DNA of 64,000 nt from assembly GCF_900100015.1 (NCBI RefSeq), contig NZ_FNDD01000027.1, positions 1 through 64,000 on the forward strand. The letters are read 5' to 3'. This DNA is from Vibrio xiamenensis. GTDB taxonomy: Bacteria > Pseudomonadota > Gammaproteobacteria > Enterobacterales > Vibrionaceae. Position numbers and translations under genes: made by a program. Shown one piece after another: positions 1-7,412 of this stretch; position 1 is the stretch's first letter, and the number at the start of each line of letters is the position of its first letter. The notes beneath the pieces are model-generated. The model was not told where the DNA came from, did no database searches, and saw only the letters and a list, made by a program, of their open reading frames with translations.

Positions 1-218
1 GATACTTTCGGTGGGACTATCACAACCAAGTGAACGTGATCTGGCTGAATATTTAATTCCAAGACTTCACAATCTTTTATATTGCACAAAATGTAGATCG
101 AGCGGTAAAGCTCCTTACCTACATTACCTTTCAAGATCTTAAATCTATACTTCGGCGTCCATACTATGTGGTATTTACAACGCCAATATACATGTGATGA
201 ACTTCTGTAGTCGCCCAT
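1..218 (-). CDS. tnpA: IS200/IS605-family transposase TnpA, N-terminal part, cut by window edge
   Basis: The minus-strand frame opens with ATG at 218 and runs off the left edge after 72 codons. The product begins MGDYRSSSHVYWRCKYHIVW, contains TPKYRFKILKG, and has the metal-binding HUH motif as PDHVHLVV near residues 60-67. This is the classic start of Y1 (HUH) transposases of IS200/IS605 elements, which move as single-stranded DNA without target duplication. The full family length is about 140-155 residues, so the catalytic tyrosine would lie outside the window. The element sits directly downstream of the hslU terminator, a harmless landing site. Family assignment is firm; whether the gene is intact cannot be seen. 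Confidence 0.9.
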   Translation of the reverse strand, partial: MGDYRSSSHVYWRCKYHIVWTPKYRFKILKGNVGKELYRSIYILCNIKDCEVLELNIQPDHVHLVVIVPPKV

Positions 219-230
219 GTTTTTAGTTTC

Positions 231-253
231 CTCTTACTTGTGGTGAATAAGAG
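231..253 (-). promoter_or_regulatory. Hairpin overlapping the tnpA ribosome-binding site
   Basis: CTCTTA (231-236) and TAAGAG (248-253) form an inverted repeat just 5' of the tnpA start. Read on the minus strand, the distal arm contains the likely Shine-Dalgarno GAGG. IS200 is known to block its own transposase translation with a 5'UTR hairpin that hides the ribosome site, and this structure has the right position for that job. The pairing is seen; the function is inferred. Confidence 0.5.
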
Positions 254-304
254 ACTTACTTCTAACATGGGCATTCCTTCGGGCAATAGCCCCAAGGGAC
301 AATC

Positions 305-325
305 ACCACCGCCCTAGGCGGTGGT
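305..325. mobile_element. Left-end hairpin of the IS200/IS605-type element
   Basis: A perfect 9-bp inverted repeat, ACCACCGCC (305-313) and GGCGGTGGT (317-325), has a 3-nt loop. Subterminal hairpins upstream of tnpA are what the Y1 transposase recognises in this family. The real element end should lie a few bases outside it, at about 326-340, abutting the hslU terminator. Confidence 0.7.
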
Positions 326-340
326 TTAGAGCTGACAATA

Positions 341-369
341 AAAAAGCTCGCCAATTGGCGAGCTTTTTT
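341..369 (-). terminator. Rho-independent terminator of hslVU
   Basis: The stem AAAAAGCTCGCC / GGCGAGCTTTTTT has a short AATT-type loop and is followed on the minus strand by a T run. It lies 35 bp after the hslU stop codon. It is symmetric and could work in both directions, which would also insulate hslU from the neighbouring insertion element. Confidence 0.9.
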
Positions 370-403
370 GATCGTGCTTTTGAACGTTGAGTTCGTGCAG
401 CGC

Positions 404-1735
404 TTACAGAATAAAGCGGCTTAAGTCTTCGTCTTCGATAAAGCCGCCTAAACGTGCTTTCACGTAAGCCGCGTCAATCTCAAAGCTTGAGCCCGACTTA
501 TCGGTGGCATCGAACGAAATCTCGTCCATCAAACGCTCCATCACAGTGTGCAGGCGACGGGCACCGATATTTTCAGTGGTTTCGTTCACTTGCCATGCAG
601 CATCAGCAATTTGCTGAATACCGTCGTCGGTAAAGCTAATCGTGACATCTTCTGTTTTCATTAGCGCTATGTACTGCTCAGTCAACGACGCTTTTGGCTC
701 AGTCAAAATACGTTTGAAGTCATCAGACGACAGCGCATCCAGCTCAACGCGAATCGGTAGACGGCCTTGCAACTCTGGAATTAAGTCTGATGGACGCGCC
801 ACTTGGAACGCGCCTGAGGCAATAAACAGAATGTGGTCAGTGCGTACCATACCGTGTTTCGTCGAGACGGTGCTGCCTTCGATAAGCGGTAGCAAATCAC
901 GTTGCACCCCTTCACGAGACACATCAGGACCGGAGCTTTCGCCACGCTTACAGATCTTATCGATTTCATCGATAAACACGATGCCGTTGTTTTCAACGTT
1001 ATAGATCGCTTGCTCTTTTAGCTCTTCTTGGTTAACCAATTTCGCCGCTTCTTCTTCCGTCAGCGCTTTAAACGCGTCTTTGATTTTCATCTTGCGTTTT
1101 TTCTTGGTGTCGCCCGCTAGGTTAGCAAACATACCTTGCAACTGGTTAGTCATCTCTTCCATGCCAGGAGGGGCCATGATTTCAACGCCCATTTGCGGCG
1201 CCGCGACTTCAATATCGATTTCTTTATCGTCGAGTTTGCCTTCACGCAACTTCTTGCGAAACGCTTGACGTGTAGATGATTGCTCATCGCTTTGCTCATT
1301 TTGGCCCCAAGCATCGCGCGCTGGCGGCAGCAGAGCATCCAAAATACGCTCTTCTGCTTGCTCTTCAGCGCGGAATTTCACTTTTTCCATCGCTTGCTGA
1401 TGAGTCATTTTAACTGCTACGTCAGTGAGGTCGCGAATAATGGTTTCGACTTCCTTACCCACGTAACCCACTTCAGTAAATTTGGTCGCTTCGACTTTCA
1501 TAAACGGCGCATTGGCCAATTTTGCCAAGCGGCGGGCAATTTCGGTTTTACCAACACCGGTCGGACCGATCATCAAAATGTTTTTTGGCGACACTTCGAC
1601 ACGTAAGCTCTCTTCAAGCTGCATACGGCGCCAGCGGTTACGCAGCGCAATGGCGACTGAACGTTTGGCGTTATCTTGGCCAATAATATGGCGATTCAAT
1701 TCATGAACAATTTCACGTGGAGTCATTTCAGACAT
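404..1735 (-). CDS. hslU: HslU (ClpY), ATPase subunit of the HslUV protease
   Basis: 443 residues, the usual length. HslU is a hexameric AAA+ unfoldase that binds, unfolds and feeds proteins to the HslV peptidase in the cytoplasm. Visible features are an N-terminal HIIGQDNAKR sequence, Walker A GPTGVGKT at residues 57-64 (Lys63), Walker B with FIDEIDKI near residue 255, and the C-terminal EDLSRFIL tail that inserts into HslV to activate it. It is the second gene of the hslVU operon, 38 bp after hslV, and ends at a strong terminator. Expression should follow the heat-shock-like promoter upstream of hslV. Confidence 0.98.
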   Translation of the reverse strand: MSEMTPREIVHELNRHIIGQDNAKRSVAIALRNRWRRMQLEESLRVEVSPKNILMIGPTGVGKTEIARRLAKLANAPFMKVEATKFTEVGYVGKEVETIIRDLTDVAVKMTHQQAMEKVKFRAEEQAEERILDALLPPARDAWGQNEQSDEQSSTRQAFRKKLREGKLDDKEIDIEVAAPQMGVEIMAPPGMEEMTNQLQGMFANLAGDTKKKRKMKIKDAFKALTEEEAAKLVNQEELKEQAIYNVENNGIVFIDEIDKICKRGESSGPDVSREGVQRDLLPLIEGSTVSTKHGMVRTDHILFIASGAFQVARPSDLIPELQGRLPIRVELDALSSDDFKRILTEPKASLTEQYIALMKTEDVTISFTDDGIQQIADAAWQVNETTENIGARRLHTVMERLMDEISFDATDKSGSSFEIDAAYVKARLGGFIEDEDLSRFIL

Positions 1736-1773
1736 AGAGAATTCCTTAATTTAATTCGGTTAACGCTATCGGT

Positions 1774-2319
1774 TTATTTTTCAGCTGATTCAGCGTCTGT
1801 TTCTAGTTCTTCGATAGTGTGGAATTGGTTGGTGAACACACAGATATCACCGGCAATCTTGAGCGATTTCTCTGCGATTTCTCGCGCGTCTAATTCGGTA
1901 TTTTCCAATAGGGCAATCGCGGCAGCTTGAGCAAAGTTACCACCAGAGCCGATCGCAATCAGATCGTTCTCTGGCTGCACAACATCACCGTTACCAGTAA
2001 TGATCAGCGATGCCGTTTCATCGGCAACTGCCAATAGTGCTTCAAGTTTACGAAGCGCACGATCGCTGCGCCAATCTTTAGCCAGCTCGACCGCCGCTTT
2101 GGTAAGGTGGCCTTGGTGCATTTGCAATTTGCTTTCAAAACGCTCAAACAGGGTGAAGGCATCCGCCGTACCGCCGGCAAAGCCAGCCAATACTTTGTTG
2201 TTATATAGGCGACGCACCTTACGTGCATTGCCTTTCATGACTGTATTACCAAGAGAGACTTGGCCGTCACCGGCGATGACAACTTTATTATTACGGCGAA
2301 CAGATACGATAGTAGTCAC
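1774..2319 (-). CDS. hslV: HslV (ClpQ), peptidase subunit of the HslUV protease
   Basis: 181 residues. This is a proteasome-beta-like threonine peptidase. The product starts MTTIVSVRR; removal of Met exposes Thr2, the catalytic nucleophile. The GDGQVS and GFAGGTADAF segments of the family fold are present. It forms a double hexamer capped by HslU and degrades misfolded and regulatory proteins. It is first in the hslVU operon; a sigma-32-like promoter lies 41-70 bp upstream of the start codon. The order hslV-hslU downstream of ftsN is the same as in enterobacteria. Confidence 0.98.
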   Translation of the reverse strand: MTTIVSVRRNNKVVIAGDGQVSLGNTVMKGNARKVRRLYNNKVLAGFAGGTADAFTLFERFESKLQMHQGHLTKAAVELAKDWRSDRALRKLEALLAVADETASLIITGNGDVVQPENDLIAIGSGGNFAQAAAIALLENTELDAREIAEKSLKIAGDICVFTNQFHTIEELETDAESAEK

Positions 2320-2359
2320 GTGGGAGCCTCTTTATTCGTTTCACTAGGGAGATAACGTT

Positions 2360-2389
2360 TATATGAGGATAGTGACCGTGAAATTCAAG
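2360..2389 (-). promoter_or_regulatory. Heat-shock (sigma-32-type) promoter of hslVU
   Basis: On the minus strand CTTGAA (2384-2389) is followed 15 bp later by CCTCATATA (2360-2368). The sigma-32 consensus is CTTGAAA with CCCCATNTA at 13-15 bp spacing. HslVU is a classic heat-shock operon, so motif and context agree. The exact start site is not shown. Confidence 0.65.
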
Positions 2390-2407
2390 GTGAGGATGTA
2401 GCGAGAA

Positions 2408-2442
2408 TAAAAAAGCAAAGGCCAACAAGATTGCTGGCCTTT
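2408..2442 (-). terminator. Rho-independent terminator of ftsN
   Basis: AAAGGCCA (2417-2424) pairs with TGGCCTTT (2435-2442), and the minus strand then reads a T run at 2408-2414. It separates ftsN from the heat-shock promoter of hslVU. Confidence 0.85.
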
Positions 2443-2451
2443 ACATAACGA

Positions 2452-3009
2452 TTACTGATTATCTTTCCAGATGGCACAAGGCTCGATCTTAGCGCGCTGA
2501 AGCTTGTGCTTATCGCGTTCCGCCTCACGTTTAAACTTGTAAGGCCCCAAAGTCACTCGATACCAACTGCTATTCTCTTTTTTGCGAATCTTGCTGGTTA
2601 AACCTTGGAAAGCAATATTGGCTTTGCGTTCTTCCGCTTGCGCCATGGTTTTATAAGCGCCGCACTGCATGATGTACGGAATTTCAGAAACCACTTGTTC
2701 CTTCGCTTTAACCTCAATTTCGCGATTCGGCAGAGAATCGACATAATCCCATTTCTCTTGCGGAGGCGTTGGTATGACTTCTTGAGGTTTAGGTTTTGCT
2801 GGCGCAACGGGCACAGTTTCTACTTCTTGCACCGCAGGTTTCGGCGGCTCAGGGTCATTACCGAGAATATACAATCCATAGCCAAATACCCCAACGAGTG
2901 CCACGGCAATCAATCCACTGCGCCATGGTTTACGCCCTGGTGCGGATTTTTTTGCAGGCTTTTTTGCCGGAGTGCCGCGACCACGCTTTACATAATCTTT
3001 ATTTGCCAC
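2452..3009 (-). CDS. ftsN: FtsN, cell division protein with SPOR domain
   Basis: 185 residues, much shorter than the E. coli protein (about 319) but normal for vibrios. Order: a basic cytoplasmic tail (1-30, MANKDYVKRG start), one transmembrane helix (about 32-50), a proline-rich periplasmic linker (53-90), and a C-terminal SPOR domain (about 108-182) that binds denuded septal glycan. FtsN is the late divisome protein that triggers septal peptidoglycan synthesis. It follows cytR by 112 bp on the same strand and ends at its own terminator. Identification rests on the topology, the SPOR-like end and the conserved cytR-ftsN-hslV order. Confidence 0.95.
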   Translation of the reverse strand: MANKDYVKRGRGTPAKKPAKKSAPGRKPWRSGLIAVALVGVFGYGLYILGNDPEPPKPAVQEVETVPVAPAKPKPQEVIPTPPQEKWDYVDSLPNREIEVKAKEQVVSEIPYIMQCGAYKTMAQAEERKANIAFQGLTSKIRKKENSSWYRVTLGPYKFKREAERDKHKLQRAKIEPCAIWKDNQ

Positions 3010-3121
3010 TGTCGTACATCAACAATTAAATACATAGTCCGATATGGTAATGCAGAATACGAAAGGATGACAGCTTTGAAATGGAAGCGGCGCGTTAAAT
3101 CATTTCGCGCCGCTGGTCAAT

Positions 3122-4129
3122 TTAGACTAAACGAGGGGGAGCGGCGCTTTCTCGTACTACCAGTTGAGTTTCGAGCAAACGCGAGCCGGCACGAACATCG
3201 TGGCCGCGCAGCAACTCAAGCATCATCAGCATGGCTTGACGTCCAATCTCATAGCGAGGTTGAGAAATGGTGGTTAACGGTGGATCGCAATACTGCGCGT
3301 ATTGAATATCGTCAAACCCAACAATCGAGAGATCTTGCGGAATGCGTAATCCAAGTTTCTTCGCCTCTTGAATCGCCCCTATTGCCATCGAATCGTTATG
3401 ACAGAACACCGCTGTCGGCGCTTCAGGCAGAGCCAGCAATTGACGAATCGCCTTCGCTCCATCTTCAAAGCTAAAGTTCCCATGGAACGTGTAACTCGGA
3501 TTCATCGTGATGCCCGCACGGCGCAGCGCCTGCTGGTATCCTTGATGGCGGAACTGGCACAAGGCTGCGGTTTCCGGACCAGAGATCTGTGCGACGCGTT
3601 TATGCCCCATCTGGGTTAAATAGTTAACCGCTTCAAATGCTGAAGTAAGGTTATCAATATGCACGGTCGGCAACTCCAGCTCAGGTGCAAATTCACACGC
3701 CATCACCATAGGTGGAAGGTTTTTTTGTTCCGGCTTACTGACATCAAACGGTAAGTCGGTACCCAAAAGCAACATGCCATCTGCCTGTTTGGTAAAGACC
3801 AAATTCACAAATGAACTCTCACGCTTTCGTTGCTGTCCGCTGTCGCCAAGCAGAACGATATAACCATGTTCCATGGCGGCATCTTCAATACCACGAATGA
3901 TTTCAGTGAAATAGGGATCACAAATATCCGGAATGATCGCAATGATCGTTTTGGATTCGTTTCGGCGCAAGTTGCGCGCCAAAGAATTTGGTGAATAACC
4001 AGCTTCCAGTACGGCGTCTTCGACTCGTTTACGCGTTGCTGAAGACACTTTTTCAGGATTCATCAACGCTCTAGATACGGTCGCGGTTGAGACTCCTGCT
4101 AGCTGGGCAACATCCTTCATTGTCGCCAT
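3122..4129 (-). CDS. cytR: CytR, LacI-family transcriptional repressor
   Basis: 335 residues. The N-terminal helix-turn-helix (about 4-23, MKDVAQLAGVSTATVSRAL) and hinge (about 48-58) are followed by a periplasmic-binding-protein-like effector domain. CytR represses nucleoside uptake and catabolism genes together with CRP and is relieved by cytidine; in vibrios it also affects competence and chitin-linked traits. The position between priA and ftsN is the conserved one. The 334-bp upstream gap holds a CRP-like site and a possible CytR-like operator, consistent with autoregulation. Confidence 0.95.
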   Translation of the reverse strand: MATMKDVAQLAGVSTATVSRALMNPEKVSSATRKRVEDAVLEAGYSPNSLARNLRRNESKTIIAIIPDICDPYFTEIIRGIEDAAMEHGYIVLLGDSGQQRKRESSFVNLVFTKQADGMLLLGTDLPFDVSKPEQKNLPPMVMACEFAPELELPTVHIDNLTSAFEAVNYLTQMGHKRVAQISGPETAALCQFRHQGYQQALRRAGITMNPSYTFHGNFSFEDGAKAIRQLLALPEAPTAVFCHNDSMAIGAIQEAKKLGLRIPQDLSIVGFDDIQYAQYCDPPLTTISQPRYEIGRQAMLMMLELLRGHDVRAGSRLLETQLVVRESAAPPRLV

Positions 4130-4229
4130 AAAAAAATAACCCTCTCAATTCCTTTACTGTAGCCAAGACGCTACTCTTTTAGATATACATTCTGCTGATG
4201 AACTAAAGCTCATTTCTTATATTAACTTA

Positions 4230-4251
4230 ATTGCATTACGAAAACGTTTAC
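4230..4251. promoter_or_regulatory. Possible CytR/LacI-type operator upstream of cytR
   Basis: ATTGCATT (4230-4237) differs by one base from the known CytR octamer GTTGCATT, and a small palindrome AAACGTTT (4242-4249) follows. The site is about 100 bp upstream of the cytR start, where an autoregulatory operator would be expected. The motif is short and the call is tentative. Confidence 0.35.
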
Positions 4252-4345
4252 CTTATTCATAAGAATGAATAACAAAGTTTACAGAACATAGTTTATTCAT
4301 TTCGAAACATAAAGTTACGGCTAGATTAACAAAAAAGGCAGTTTA

Positions 4346-4365
4346 TTGGTGATTAACATCACAAA
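4346..4365. promoter_or_regulatory. CRP-like site in the priA-cytR gap
   Basis: GGTGA (4348-4352), six bases, then TCACA (4359-4363) matches the CRP consensus TGTGA-N6-TCACA at 9 of 10 core positions. CytR acts with CRP, and cytR transcription is CRP-dependent in enterobacteria. The rest of the 4130-4463 gap is AT-rich and has no gene that can be supported. Confidence 0.55.
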
Positions 4366-4463
4366 TAAATGAAAAATGGTGACAAGTCTTTTAATTGATA
4401 CGCCCACAATGCCGCTAATGCACCACGCACAGTTAACGCTGTTAACACCTACGCGGCTTACCA

Positions 4464-6665
4464 TTAACTCAAGTCTTGCGGCTCAATATCCATCGACCAA
4501 CGCACTTTTTTCGCATTCGGCAGCATCTGAATCACAGGCTTGGCGCTATTTAATAGTTTTTGCATCACTGGCCGAGATTGAGTCTGGACTAACAGTTGCC
4601 AGCGATATTTCCCTGCTCGCTTGGCAACCGGTGATGGGGTTGGCCCCAGCACCATACAACCTTGTTCAAAGACCGGGTTGATTTCCAAAGTTTGCCGCAC
4701 TTGGCGTAAAAAGTCTTCCACTAACGCCGACTGATTCGCTTCGGCTTTGAACAGAGTCAAATAAGAAAATGGCGGCAGCGCGGCAACCTTGCGCTCACTG
4801 AGCGCCGATTCGGCAAAATGGCGATAGTCCTTTTCGAGTAACGCTTGTAGCAGGCTATGTTCTGGATGGTGAGTTTGCAAAATCACTTCGCCGGGTTTAC
4901 TTGCGCGTCCGGCTCGCCCTGCAACCTGAATAAACAACTGCGCCAAACGCTCCGAGGCGCGAAAATCACTACTATATAAAGAGCCATCAACATCCAGTAG
5001 CGCCACCAGCGTCACATCTGGAAAATGGTGGCCTTTGGCCAGCATCTGAGTACCGATCAGAATCTGATATTCGCCTTTGCGAATCGACTCCAAAGCCGTT
5101 TCTAAACTGCCTTTACGCCTCGTGCTGTCACGGTCAATACGAATCGCTTTGTATTCAGGAAACAGCTCAGCAAGCTTAGCTTCGAGCTGCTCAGTACCAA
5201 CGCCGACGGTGACTAAGTGAGTCGAACCACAACCTTGGCATTGGTGAATCACTGGCTGCTGAGAACCACAATGATGGCAACGAATTTCATTACTGGCGTG
5301 ATGATAGGTGTAATAAGCATCACAGCGCTGACACTCGGCAATCCAGCCACATTCATGGCACATCAAAGCCGGAGAAAAACCGCGACGGTTTAAAAACAGC
5401 ATCACCTGATTACCCGCGACAAGATGACGACGCATTTCGGCAATCAAAGGCGCCGAAAGCCCGCTATCAAGATATAAGCCTTTAATATCGAGCACTTTAT
5501 TGGTGGTTGGCAGCGCATTACCCGCTCGCTGGGTCAAAGTAAGATGATGATATTTACCGCTTTGTGCATTGTAGAGTGTTTCGAGCGCCGGCGTCGCTGA
5601 GCCGAGCACCACAGGTATGTTCTCTTGGTTGGCGCGCATTACCGCTACATCGCGAGCATGATAACGCAGACTGTCTTGCTGTTTATAAGAGGCGTCATGT
5701 TCTTCATCGACAATAATGATGCCGAGATTGGCAAACGGCGTCATCAGCGCCGATCGTGTACCAATAATAATGCCTGCCGATTTATCTTTGGCTGCCAACC
5801 AAGCATTAAGCCGCTCGGTGTCATTTAATCCGGAATGCACCACTTCCACTGGCACGGTAAAACGTTTTTTAAATCGGTTGATAGTTTGCGGAGTTAAGCC
5901 GATTTCAGGCACCAGAACCAGCGCTTGCTGACCACGCTCAAGTACCGGCTTAATCAGATTAAGGTACACCTCGGTTTTTCCCGATCCCGTCACCCCTTCG
6001 AGCAGGTAGCAACCAAATTCTCGTTGACTATTGACCGACGCGATAGCGACCGCTTGCTCTTGGTTAAGTTTCGGTTTCTCAACTTGAGCTTCGACCTCAA
6101 CTGGCCAAACAGCTCGCTGCGGCTTCTTTTCATGACGGCTGATCCAGCCTTTATCGCTCAAAGTTTTGAGCACCGAACTTGACACTTCAGCATCGATAAA
6201 AGCTTGCTGAGTCAACGGCCCGGATGCCAGCATTTGCATCACTTTGGCTTGCTGTACTGCGCGGCCAAAGCCTTGCATCAATTGATTTTTGCCGCTTTCT
6301 GTAACCTGCCACTCAATCACGCTGGCCCACTCAGCGGCTTTGCCTTTACGCAGCGCGCTTGGCAATGCATTACTTAGGGTATCGCCAAGCGGATATTGAT
6401 AATACTGGCTGCACCAACGCAGCAGTTTATACAGCGGTTCGGGCCACAGCGGCGCATTGTCCAGCACTTGATAGAGCGGTTTTAATTGATTGGCGGCAAA
6501 GCTTGAGTGATCACTCAATTCCACCACAATCCCCACCAGTGTTTGGCGTCCAAACGGCACTGACACACGCCCACCAACCACAGGTTTGGCCGTGGCAGGA
6601 ATGGTGTAGTCAAACAGTTTATCCAAAGGAACAGGTAACGCGACACGCGCAATGGCAGGCTGCAT
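4464..6665 (-). CDS. priA: PriA, primosomal replication-restart helicase
   Basis: 733 residues, full length. PriA is a 3'-5' DNA helicase that recognises abandoned forks and D-loops and reloads DnaB through PriB/DnaT. Order: N-terminal 3'-DNA-binding domain (1-105), winged helix (about 110-180), helicase lobe with Walker A GVTGSGKT (224-231) and DEEH box (VDEEHDASYK), then the zinc cluster of paired CxxC motifs (CHECGW, CQRCD, CHHCG, CQGCG) and the second helicase lobe ending near residue 600. It is divergent from rpmE, the usual arrangement, with a 300-bp gap between them. Confidence 0.98.
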   Translation of the reverse strand: MQPAIARVALPVPLDKLFDYTIPATAKPVVGGRVSVPFGRQTLVGIVVELSDHSSFAANQLKPLYQVLDNAPLWPEPLYKLLRWCSQYYQYPLGDTLSNALPSALRKGKAAEWASVIEWQVTESGKNQLMQGFGRAVQQAKVMQMLASGPLTQQAFIDAEVSSSVLKTLSDKGWISRHEKKPQRAVWPVEVEAQVEKPKLNQEQAVAIASVNSQREFGCYLLEGVTGSGKTEVYLNLIKPVLERGQQALVLVPEIGLTPQTINRFKKRFTVPVEVVHSGLNDTERLNAWLAAKDKSAGIIIGTRSALMTPFANLGIIIVDEEHDASYKQQDSLRYHARDVAVMRANQENIPVVLGSATPALETLYNAQSGKYHHLTLTQRAGNALPTTNKVLDIKGLYLDSGLSAPLIAEMRRHLVAGNQVMLFLNRRGFSPALMCHECGWIAECQRCDAYYTYHHASNEIRCHHCGSQQPVIHQCQGCGSTHLVTVGVGTEQLEAKLAELFPEYKAIRIDRDSTRRKGSLETALESIRKGEYQILIGTQMLAKGHHFPDVTLVALLDVDGSLYSSDFRASERLAQLFIQVAGRAGRASKPGEVILQTHHPEHSLLQALLEKDYRHFAESALSERKVAALPPFSYLTLFKAEANQSALVEDFLRQVRQTLEINPVFEQGCMVLGPTPSPVAKRAGKYRWQLLVQTQSRPVMQKLLNSAKPVIQMLPNAKKVRWSMDIEPQDLS

Positions 6666-6810
6666 AAAAACGGCTAACTCTCGGTTTCTGGTAACAAAAC
6701 ACAGTTTAATCGATCGCTGTGCCAGTTAATAGCCACTCACTACATCACAAGGTTATCTCGCCTCAAAACTAAAATGGCGAAAAAAGTAGCAAACAATCAC
6801 TGCAAAGCTA

Positions 6811-6842
6811 TTGATTCGCGAACTCGGAAACATTACTATACT
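6811..6842 (+). promoter_or_regulatory. Sigma-70-type promoter of rpmE
   Basis: TTGATT (6811-6816), a 17-bp spacer, then TACTAT (6834-6839), with an overlapping better -10 match TATACT at 6837-6842. The predicted start near 6848 gives a leader of roughly 115-120 nt before rpmE. The gap 6666-6810 toward priA shows no gene. Confidence 0.45.
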
Positions 6843-6910
6843 GCGCCTTGATGATATGGCTTATTCGTTTGATCGAGCAGCGGTATCTCAGCATATAAAT
6901 TGTTAACTAC

Positions 6911-6950
6911 GTGTGGTGTCCGGCACAGATTCGGATAGCGACACGGCCTA
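6911..6950 (+). promoter_or_regulatory. Structured rpmE leader, possible autoregulatory element
   Basis: In the transcribed leader GTGT (6916-6919) can pair with ACAC (6941-6944), and CCG (6920-6922) with CGG (6932-6934), forming a bulged stem-loop a few bases before the ribosome site TGAGG (6954-6958). Ribosomal protein L31 leaders have been proposed as autogenous control elements in gammaproteobacteria. Pairing is seen; the regulatory role is inferred. Confidence 0.35.
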
Positions 6951-6965
6951 ATTTGAGGTTCTCCC

Positions 6966-7184
6966 ATGAAAACTGGTATCCACCCAGAATACAAAGCAAT
7001 TAAAGCAACTTGTTCTTGCGGAAACGCTTTTGAGTTCAACTCAACGCTAGACAAAGAAGCTATCCACCTAGACGTGTGTGACAAATGTCACCCATTCTAC
7101 ACTGGTAAACAACGTATCGTTGATACCGGTGGTCGTGTTGACCGCTTCAACAAGCGTTTCGGCGCACTATCAAGCAAGAAGTAA
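6966..7184 (+). CDS. rpmE: Ribosomal protein L31 (bL31), zinc-binding form
   Basis: 72 residues. L31 bridges the two ribosomal subunits. The zinc ligands Cys16, Cys18, Cys38 and Cys41 are all present (TCSCGN and CDKCHPFY), so this is the C+ paralogue used when zinc is plentiful, not the Cys-free YkgM-type. It starts MKTGIHPEYK, as in the family. It is divergent from priA and followed by a strong terminator, so it is a one-gene unit. Confidence 0.98.
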   Translation: MKTGIHPEYKAIKATCSCGNAFEFNSTLDKEAIHLDVCDKCHPFYTGKQRIVDTGGRVDRFNKRFGALSSKK

Positions 7185-7205
7185 TTTTTACCTCTTCGCT
7201 GATAA

Positions 7206-7234
7206 CAAAAAGGACGCTCAGGCGTCCTTTTTTG
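7206..7234 (+). terminator. Rho-independent terminator of rpmE
   Basis: AAAAAGGACGC and GCGTCCTTTTTT form a strong stem with a TCAG loop, ending in a T run, about 25 bp after the rpmE stop. Confidence 0.9.
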
Positions 7235-7412
7235 ATCTCTGCACTTAGGGTTTATGCCGCAAACGTCGGCAAAAATACACGTTACAATACGACATCTGGT
7301 CTTATCTCCCCAAATTTTCGTGCTTTGACTGATCTAAGTCAGCTTTACATCTAGGCAGCCCGAAAAGCATACATTACACTAATATTTCCCCCAACAAATG
7401 AGCATTTAACTT

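Noticed and set aside
305..325. Possible terminator or REP element at the left edge
   Set aside because: The hairpin has no T run and lies where an IS200/IS605 left end should be, 5' of tnpA; the real terminator is at 341-369.
2605..3474. 289-residue plus-strand open frame across ftsN and its upstream gap
   Set aside because: It lies opposite the well-supported ftsN and cytR genes; its composition is Arg/His/Phe-rich nonsense and it has no family motif.
4376..4681. 101-residue plus-strand frame at the end of priA
   Set aside because: It is mostly antisense to the conserved priA C terminus, with no ribosome site and no recognisable domain.
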